This document shows positions 7,192 to 11,083 of a DNA stretch of 11,083 nt, in pieces (position 1 is the first letter of the stretch; each line of letters opens with the position of its first letter). Origin of the DNA: Thermodesulfatator sp. (GTDB lineage Bacteria; Desulfobacterota; Dissulfuribacteria; Dissulfuribacterales; QOAL01). Position numbers and translations under genes: made by a program. Below the pieces are notes generated by a model that saw only the letters and a list, made by a program, of their open reading frames with translations, was not told the origin of the DNA and did no database searches. The stretch covers positions 1 through 11,083 of the forward strand of contig QOAL01000223.1 in NCBI GenBank assembly GCA_003978135.1. Direction: 5' to 3'.

Positions 7192-7278
7192 TAAACACAG
7201 CAAAAACTCCCTATCCCTCCCAACCCTCCTCTCCCCGAAGGCCTTCTGATACCTCCTAGAAGAAGGCCTTCTTTTTTT
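7192..7278 (+). ncRNA. Putative sigma-54-dependent C-rich small RNA
   Basis: The limits are set by the predicted start from the -24/-12 site at 7165-7180 and by the terminator U tract ending at 7278, giving about 87 nt. The 5' part is A-rich. Then 7207-7236 is almost entirely C and T (repeated CCC and CCTCC words, no G), and a hairpin (7237-7271) follows whose 13-nt loop contains CCTCC. No ATG or credible small ORF lies inside. Exposed C-rich stretches and C-rich terminator loops are known in several bacterial small RNAs that pair with Shine-Dalgarno sequences of mRNAs; that this RNA does so is inference. CTCCTCT at 7226-7232 is complementary over 7 nt to the pilC ribosome-binding region (9-15), a match short enough to be chance. 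Alternative: the region is only the trailer and terminator of the upstream regulator, with the C-rich stretch acting as a Rho-loading site. Confidence 0.55.
7237..7278 (+). terminator. Rho-independent terminator
   Basis: GAAGGCCTTCT (7237-7247) and AGAAGGCCTTC (7261-7271) form a perfect 11-bp stem around a 13-nt loop containing CCTCC. Seven T residues follow (7272-7278). It would end both the upstream regulator transcript and the proposed small RNA, and it isolates the downstream secreted-protein gene from them. GAAGGCCTTC is itself palindromic, so each arm could also self-pair, but the long stem is favoured. Confidence 0.9.
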
Positions 7279-7357
7279 GTCTTTTTTCAGACCAACCCGT
7301 TTGTAATTCCTGTCAGCACATAGCCACGAGACAGCCCATAGCAGCAAGCTTGGGCTT

Positions 7358-7405
7358 TAGTGCCGCCCATTGGACATCCAGTGAAGATTTCTGGATGGGC
7401 ACTAG
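7358..7405. repeat. Degenerate remnant of the palindromic intergenic repeat
   Basis: The right end ATTTCTGGATGGGCACTA (7387-7404) matches the right end of the 1581-1724 repeat (1708-1725) at 16 of 18 positions. An inverted partner is present on the left as TAGTGCC (7358-7364) plus CATCCAG (7375-7381), interrupted by about 10 bp. The 100-bp core seen in the other copy is missing, so only the termini remain. Confidence 0.5.
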
Positions 7406-7460
7406 TTCATTTTATCCCTGCTGCGCTTGAAATCATAAAAACTTTCGAACAGTGAACATG

Positions 7461-7519
7461 ATGTGCAAATTTTGCACATGAGACAGATGCAAATTTTGCA
7501 CATGACGCAAAAAATGCAC
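7461..7519. promoter_or_regulatory. Tandem operator-like palindromes
   Basis: ATGTGCAAATTTTGCACAT (7461-7479) is a perfect 9+1+9 palindrome. Its core recurs as TGCAAATTTTGCA (7488-7500), and a 17-bp direct repeat GCAAATTTTGCACATGA occupies 7465-7481 and 7489-7505, centre to centre 24 bp. A weaker third unit GCAAAAAATGCAC lies at 7507-7519. Repeated symmetrical sites at near-helical spacing resemble cooperative dimer operators. No adjacent gene clearly matches: the nearest start downstream is 7912, about 390 bp away. The site may be a leftover from a deleted autoregulated gene. Confidence 0.5.
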
Positions 7520-7835
7520 CTGCCACGAGATACGAAAAAAGCACTTCCGGAACTCTGACCAGGGCCCTATTTCAAAACCCCTTGGCATTAGAGGTAATAT
7601 GCTATTGCAGCATCTCCAGTTTGTCCCCTCAAGGAACCCGGCTTTGGTTGCACCCAGGCATGTAGAATAGTCTATTTCTGTACGAAGGAAGGTTTTGCAG
7701 GCCCAGGAGCGGCCTGGAGAACCCTGAAAATGCTCAGCGCTTTCGAATCCTTCATACTGCAATGACAGACCGTGGTGAGACTTCCATGACAAAAAGATCA
7801 TCCACACAATGACTATATTGGGAATTTTCCATACT
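7520..7835. other. Intergenic stretch with no recognised gene
   Basis: Between the tandem palindromes and the promoter-like site at 7836 I see no reading frame with a ribosome-binding site, recognisable domain or plausible composition on either strand. A 185-codon leftward open frame crosses the palindromes and overlaps the N-terminal coding part of the next gene; it has no family-like features and is not called. A short inverted motif (GGCCcaggagcGGCC, near 7693-7708) is the only structure noticed. The stretch may hold decayed coding sequence or upstream activator sites. Confidence 0.4.
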
Positions 7836-7851
7836 CGGCACGCTTCATGCA
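7836..7851 (+). promoter_or_regulatory. Candidate sigma-54 promoter of the secreted-protein gene
   Basis: CGGCACGCTTCATGCA keeps GG (7837-7838) and GC (7849-7850) separated by 10 bp. It shares GGCACGC and CATGCA with the site at 7108-7123. It departs from consensus at the first T (C) and in the -12 element (ATGC for TTGC). The start would fall near 7862, leaving a ~50-nt leader before the ATG at 7912. Confidence 0.38.
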
Positions 7852-7911
7852 GTGACGTTGCTGTATTAAAATTTGTTCCAAATCTCTGATCCGGGAGAGG
7901 ACCTACGCAAT

Positions 7912-8364
7912 ATGATAAAAAAGACAGTAACTGTACTTGGCCTGCTGATGGCATTGCCCTGCCTGGTTCATACTTCACTGGCTGGTACAAACTGTACTGG
8001 TTATGACGAAAATACAGAGATTATCATATCCGGTTCCGTACTCAAACCTGGCGGTTGCGAATTCCGTGGCCTGAAATGTTTCACCATGGAATCCCGTTCA
8101 CGAGTTATTCATGTTGTGACAGCGCCTTCCTGGTTCCTTGACCGGGTGCATTTCAATCTCCATTCAGGCAGTATAGTAAGGGTTGTTGGCTCAAAGTTTT
8201 ACGGTTCAGATGGCTCTCTATATCTCATGGCCAAATCACTTAAACATATCCCCACTGGCAGAAACATCCAGTTCAGGGATTCCGGTTGCAAGCCTGTCTG
8301 GAGTAGACAGACCATCAAAAGATCCTCCTGCATGAAAATATTCTTCCCGGGTAGAAGCCTTTAG
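7912..8364 (+). CDS. Small secreted beta-rich (OB-fold-like) protein of unknown function
   Basis: A 150-residue exported protein. The start at 7912 gives MIKK followed by a hydrophobic stretch (about 5-20) and a likely signal peptidase I site after SLA (residue 24). GAGAGGA lies about 9 nt upstream. In-frame codons from 7873 would add 13 non-signal residues and are not favoured. The mature part alternates short strands with a pattern I associate with small periplasmic OB-fold-like proteins: GSVL (41-44), VVTAPSWFL (68-76), FNLHSGSIVRVVGSKF (81-96), LYLMAKSL (103-110) and FRDSGCKPVW (121-130). That family link is a recollection without a database check. Mature cysteines at about 28, 49, 56, 126 and 140 could form disulfides. 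No enzymatic motif is visible. It is 9 bp upstream of the folate gene in the same frame and may be co-transcribed with it, yet seems unrelated in function. Confidence 0.75.
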   Translation: MIKKTVTVLGLLMALPCLVHTSLAGTNCTGYDENTEIIISGSVLKPGGCEFRGLKCFTMESRSRVIHVVTAPSWFLDRVHFNLHSGSIVRVVGSKFYGSDGSLYLMAKSLKHIPTGRNIQFRDSGCKPVWSRQTIKRSSCMKIFFPGRSL

Positions 8365-8373
8365 GAGTTCTTT

Positions 8374-8958
8374 CTGCCTGCTGAGCGGCTTAGACAGAAG
8401 ATTCTGGCAAAGCGCGACAGCCTGTCTGCCCAGGAAATAAGGACCCTGAGTGAAGGTATTCACTCGAACCTCGAATCTCTTCCCGTATATAATTCCTCGC
8501 GATTTCCTCTCTTTTTTGCCTCGTTCAGGAGCGAGGTGGAAACAATCTCGCTAATCAAAAATCGTCTGGTCTCTGACAGACCCGTCCTCCTTCCCAGGAC
8601 ACTGATCAAGGAAAAAAAACTTGCCATTTTCTCTATACGTTCCATGTACGATCTTGCCCCGGGAGCATATGGTATTCTGGAGCCGGTGGAAGCCAGGGCC
8701 GAACGGGTTGATCCTGCAAAAATAGACGTGGTCCTGGTGCCTGGCAGCGTCTTTGACTACAGGGGAGGCAGATTTGGTTATGGAGGTGGTTTTTATGACA
8801 GATTTCTATCCCGCGATGCCCCCAGAGCTGTCAGGATAGGACTTGCGTTTTCCTTTCAGGTTCTCGATAATATTCCGATCAAACCGCATGATGAATTGAT
8901 GGACTATATAATCACGGAAAGACAGGTAATCAGTTGCAGAACCGGCCTCCGGAGATAA
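8374..8958 (+). CDS. ygfA: 5-formyltetrahydrofolate cyclo-ligase, probable CTG start
   Basis: This enzyme (also called 5,10-methenyltetrahydrofolate synthetase) uses ATP to convert 5-formyltetrahydrofolate to 5,10-methenyltetrahydrofolate in cytoplasmic one-carbon metabolism. The glycine-rich ATP and folate-binding signature VPGSVFDYRGGRFGYGGGFY spans about 122-141. The family N-terminus is present only if the reading frame is followed upstream of the first ATG/GTG-type start at 8536: LRQKILAKRDSLSAQE (6-21) and FRSEVETISLI (51-61). The frame opens just after the previous gene's stop and contains no ATG, GTG or TTG early enough. CTG at 8374 is preceded by AGGAG (8363-8367) with 6-nt spacing and yields a 194-residue protein of normal length beginning MPAERLRQ. 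I therefore call CTG as start. A GTG start at 8536 would remove 54 conserved residues. xseB follows after 4 bp. Confidence 0.87.
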   Translation: MPAERLRQKILAKRDSLSAQEIRTLSEGIHSNLESLPVYNSSRFPLFFASFRSEVETISLIKNRLVSDRPVLLPRTLIKEKKLAIFSIRSMYDLAPGAYGILEPVEARAERVDPAKIDVVLVPGSVFDYRGGRFGYGGGFYDRFLSRDAPRAVRIGLAFSFQVLDNIPIKPHDELMDYIITERQVISCRTGLRR

Positions 8959-8962
8959 CACC

Positions 8963-9199
8963 ATGAAAAAGAACATGAAATTCGACACTGCCATCAAGGA
9001 ACTTGAACGTATCGTGAACCAGTTGGAAAACCAGGACATGCCCCTTGAAAAGGCACTTGCCTCCTTTGAAGAGGGGATAAAACTTGCAAGACATTGCAAC
9101 AGGCTTCTGGAGGAAGCCGAGAAAAGGGTGGAAGTGCTTACACGCGATCCCGAGACTGGCCAGATACTAAAGACCCCTTGGGAAGACGAAAAGGATTAA
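8963..9199 (+). CDS. xseB: Exodeoxyribonuclease VII small subunit
   Basis: XseB binds the large subunit XseA in a multi-subunit nuclease that degrades single-stranded DNA from either end. The 78-residue protein is of normal size and carries the family signature FDTAIKELERIVNQLEN (8-24), then LEKALASFEEGIKLARHCNRLLEEAEKRVEVL, which forms the helical hairpin. The ATG is preceded by GGAG about 8 nt upstream, and the gene begins 4 bp after the cyclo-ligase stop, so the two are probably translationally linked. xseA is not in the window. Its 3' end overlaps the end of the opposing CDP-alcohol transferase gene by 4 bp. Confidence 0.95.
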   Translation: MKKNMKFDTAIKELERIVNQLENQDMPLEKALASFEEGIKLARHCNRLLEEAEKRVEVLTRDPETGQILKTPWEDEKD

Positions 9200-10383
9200 T
9201 CCTTCAGCCGTATCCATACCAACATGGCCACAAACACCATGGTGCCTATGGCAGAGGCCACAAGAAACCAGTCAAGATGCTGAAAAAAGGCCAGTATAAC
9301 CACAAGATATATAAAATCACGCCTGGAGAGAAAATCTGCAATCTTTACCACTCGCGCCTTTTTCTTGGACGCTGAAACCGAGGTATACATGGGGCCCTTG
9401 CCGTCTTTTTTTGTCATGGTGGACACGGAGATAAGAAGTGCGGAAATGAAGGTTGCGGTCACTGCAGTGGCAGAAAGGAAAAGAGGAAAGACAGCTCCCG
9501 TACGCCCCCACCACTCCAAACCAATTGCAGCAAACACGGCAGCATGAACTATATTGTCACCCCAGAAGTCCAGTATTCCGCCTAACCTGCTCTCCATGAA
9601 CTTGATTCTGGCTATTTCCCCGTCGCATCCGTCAATTATGGAATGGGCCAAGAACAAAATCGCACCTGACACCTGCCAGAATCCTGTGCCGAGACTGATA
9701 AGCCATGCGCCCAGCAATCCTATGAAAACACTTATAACAGTGACCTGATTAGGGGTAATTGAAGTGTTCACCAGACGTCTGGAAATGGCAAGAGAAATGC
9801 GCCTTTCCACAAACCTCGACATGAACCCTTCTGTATCCTTGATGAGAGAGCGAAACATGACCTTTTCAGCCTTTTTTATCTTATCAGGGCTGGTAAGATC
9901 GTATATGGTTCCATACTGGCAGGCCAAGGGCTTTCTAACCAAAAAGGTATGCAAGAAATCCAGCAGCTTATGATAACCATCTGGCTCAAAGGCTCTTTCC
10001 AGTTCAAAGCCTATGTCTGATGGCCTGAAAACAAAGAGTCCTTCTGAAAGCTCAGCCACCTGGTGCGGCTCTACCTCCACAGCCTTGAGCCATTCGAGGC
10101 ACTCTTTATCAGGCAGAATGCCAGGTTTACATACGATACAGAGCTCTATATGCAGCCTGTCAAGTTCATGAAAACTCGAATAACGACAGCTTGCAAATTT
10201 TCCTGGCAATGCCATGCCACTGGTGTCTGAAACTGCCAGCAGGGTATGGTCTATTCCTGACCTCTGGGTGTGGTGACAAATCCTTTCAGCAAGGCTCAAG
10301 CCGGCAACCCGCTGCTCCAGGAGATGTTCGTTGCCCACTGCCGGGACAAGAAAAAGAATGGCCAACTTAAATGTTTCCTCCAC
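9196..10383 (-). CDS. CDP-alcohol phosphatidyltransferase with N-terminal nucleotidyltransferase-like domain
   Basis: A 395-residue two-part protein. The C-terminal half (about 185-395) is an integral-membrane CDP-alcohol phosphatidyltransferase. It has SITPNQVTVIS (208-218) and a complete D-x2-DG-x2-AR-x8-G-x3-D-x3-D motif with D251, D254, G255, A258, R259, G268, D272 and D276, plus several hydrophobic helices. The N-terminal ~150 residues (AILFLVPAVGN, RVAGLSLAERICHH) resemble the sugar- or inositol-phosphate nucleotidyltransferase domain of bifunctional inositol-phosphate enzymes, but I see no intact nucleotide-binding GxGTR-type loop, so this part is probably degenerate. The reaction is transfer of a phospho-alcohol between CDP-linked donor and acceptor; the substrate is unknown. 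The listed start is GTG at 10383. A TTG at 10365 with GGAGG about 11 nt upstream is an equally good or better start. The gene follows a Gfo/Idh/MocA gene by 53 bp and ends overlapping xseB. Confidence 0.85.
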   Translation of the reverse strand: MEETFKLAILFLVPAVGNEHLLEQRVAGLSLAERICHHTQRSGIDHTLLAVSDTSGMALPGKFASCRYSSFHELDRLHIELCIVCKPGILPDKECLEWLKAVEVEPHQVAELSEGLFVFRPSDIGFELERAFEPDGYHKLLDFLHTFLVRKPLACQYGTIYDLTSPDKIKKAEKVMFRSLIKDTEGFMSRFVERRISLAISRRLVNTSITPNQVTVISVFIGLLGAWLISLGTGFWQVSGAILFLAHSIIDGCDGEIARIKFMESRLGGILDFWGDNIVHAAVFAAIGLEWWGRTGAVFPLFLSATAVTATFISALLISVSTMTKKDGKGPMYTSVSASKKKARVVKIADFLSRRDFIYLVVILAFFQHLDWFLVASAIGTMVFVAMLVWIRLKD

Positions 10384-10436
10384 CCAGAATCGTCATGAAA
10401 GGCAGTATCATGGGAAAAACCGGAAATGCACCTGCC

Positions 10437-11083
10437 TTACCAGTGTTTCACATCCACGGGCATGGACAAAGAGCTGGATTTCTTGCAATGATCCAGGAGG
10501 TTGAAACAATTGGCAGCTTCTGTAAAATTTCGGCCCATGAGCGACTTGTTTTTCATCTCTGCCAGCAGTTCCTCCAGCACCAAGCCATACCATTCAGGAT
10601 GATGGGAACCTGCTGAAAGGCCTTCAGGATATTCGATCTTTTCTGTTCCACGGTTGTTTTGAATTATGATTGTGTCATCCAAGACCCTGATCTCGCCACC
10701 ATCACCCCTGATCAATATGAAATTGCTCCTTTTCGTGCCCGCCCATGTGAAAAACAGCCGTGCCTTTAGATCTGAATAGTCGAAAATCACCTCAGCCGTA
10801 TCTTCAACACTGATGGTATCGAATTTCCTGTTTTCTAGCTTGCACTCAACCTGCATGGGTATAGACTCGGCCCACTCATTAACAAGGTAGAAGGCATGCC
10901 AGCCGTGATCCACCAGTATGCCACCTCCAGCCATGGACGGATCCAGCCGCCAGTTCTTAGTGCCGTCACCGTCCACGGCCACAGACGGTTGGGTGCGGAT
11001 GACTTCATATTCCATGTACTCAATCTTTCCGACTGCACCCTGCCTGACCAGGCTGGTCAACTTCTGCATAATAGGAGAATAAC
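10437..11083 (-). CDS. Gfo/Idh/MocA family oxidoreductase, C-terminal part (cut by window edge)
   Basis: About 215 residues of the C-terminal half of an NAD(P)-dependent sugar or inositol dehydrogenase-like protein. Visible hallmarks are SPIMQKLTSLVRQGAVGKIEYMEYEV at the junction into the C-terminal domain, NWRLDPSMAGGGILVDHGWHAFYLV with its conserved glycine and aspartate-histidine block, and a helical end (HHPEWYGLVLEELLAEMKN). The frame is open from the stop at 10437 to the window edge, so the ATG at 11069 is internal rather than the start. The Rossmann domain and nucleotide-binding motif lie outside. It is just upstream of the CDP-alcohol transferase, so both may act in synthesis of a polyol- or inositol-linked lipid or solute, but the substrate is not determinable. 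Confidence 0.88.
   Translation of the reverse strand, partial: YSPIMQKLTSLVRQGAVGKIEYMEYEVIRTQPSVAVDGDGTKNWRLDPSMAGGGILVDHGWHAFYLVNEWAESIPMQVECKLENRKFDTISVEDTAEVIFDYSDLKARLFFTWAGTKRSNFILIRGDGGEIRVLDDTIIIQNNRGTEKIEYPEGLSAGSHHPEWYGLVLEELLAEMKNKSLMGRNFTEAANCFNLLDHCKKSSSLSMPVDVKHW

Noticed and set aside
7207..7236. C-rich stretch as a Rho utilisation site only
   Set aside because: A Rho site is possible, but a strong intrinsic terminator follows at once and a near-consensus -24/-12 promoter lies at the right distance upstream, so the small RNA reading explains more. It is kept as the main alternative.
7461..7519. CRISPR array or replication iterons
   Set aside because: Only two good units, spacers of about 7 nt, no cas or replication initiator gene nearby.
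7433..7990. Leftward open frame of 185 codons
   Set aside because: It crosses the tandem palindromes, which produce a repeated HVQNLH peptide, and overlaps the signal peptide region of the convincing rightward gene; no domain or ribosome-binding site.
8362..8364. In-frame TAG between the secreted protein and the cyclo-ligase as a recoded (pyrrolysine) codon
   Set aside because: A signal-peptide protein fused to a cytosolic folate enzyme makes no sense, and a Shine-Dalgarno overlaps the TAG to restart translation at CTG.

Overview
The window looks like a chromosomal segment of a Gram-negative bacterium, most likely a Desulfobacterota (deltaproteobacterial) lineage. The reasons are the combination of type IV pilus genes, two sigma-54 activators of the NtrC class, a PilZ protein, a CDP-alcohol phosphatidyltransferase fused to a nucleotidyltransferase-like domain, and a long palindromic intergenic repeat of a kind I associate with that phylum. 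The phylum is an inference; no rRNA or other marker is present.

Layout. (1) 23-1234 (+): pilC, the inner-membrane platform protein of the type IV pilus. A 273-bp MITE-like element (1244-1516), with terminal inverted repeats and a likely 9-bp target duplication, sits between the pilC stop and a strong rho-independent terminator (1527-1574). A 144-bp imperfect palindrome follows (1581-1724). (2) 5611-1778 (-): a probable four-gene operon read leftward: diacylglycerol-kinase-family lipid kinase, PilZ protein, prepilin peptidase PilD, and a sigma-54 response regulator with an unusual receiver and GAFTDA in place of GAFTGA. (3) 5730-7106 (+): a second sigma-54 response regulator with canonical motifs, divergent from the lipid kinase. 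(4) 7107-7911: no protein gene. It holds two sigma-54-type (-24/-12) promoter matches, a probable ~87-nt C-rich small RNA ending in a rho-independent terminator, a remnant of the palindromic repeat, two or three tandem operator-like palindromes and a third sigma-54-like site. (5) 7912-9199 (+): a secreted small beta-rich protein, 5-formyltetrahydrofolate cyclo-ligase (probably starting at a CTG codon) and xseB. (6) 11083-9196 (-): the 3' part of a Gfo/Idh/MocA oxidoreductase followed by the CDP-alcohol phosphatidyltransferase, ending tail to tail with xseB.

How the genes may work together. PilC and PilD are core pilus machinery: PilD processes prepilins and PilC anchors the assembly ATPases. 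The PilZ protein is a candidate c-di-GMP receptor next to them. The two response regulators have no histidine kinase in the window and so depend on kinases elsewhere. The most interesting element is just downstream of the second regulator: a -24/-12 promoter with exact GG-N10-GC spacing, placed to make a short RNA with a ~30-nt C-rich, anti-Shine-Dalgarno-like stretch, a CCTCC-bearing hairpin loop and a U tail. Together with a similar promoter-like site ahead of the secreted-protein gene, this suggests a local sigma-54 circuit. All of that regulation is inferred from sequence motifs.
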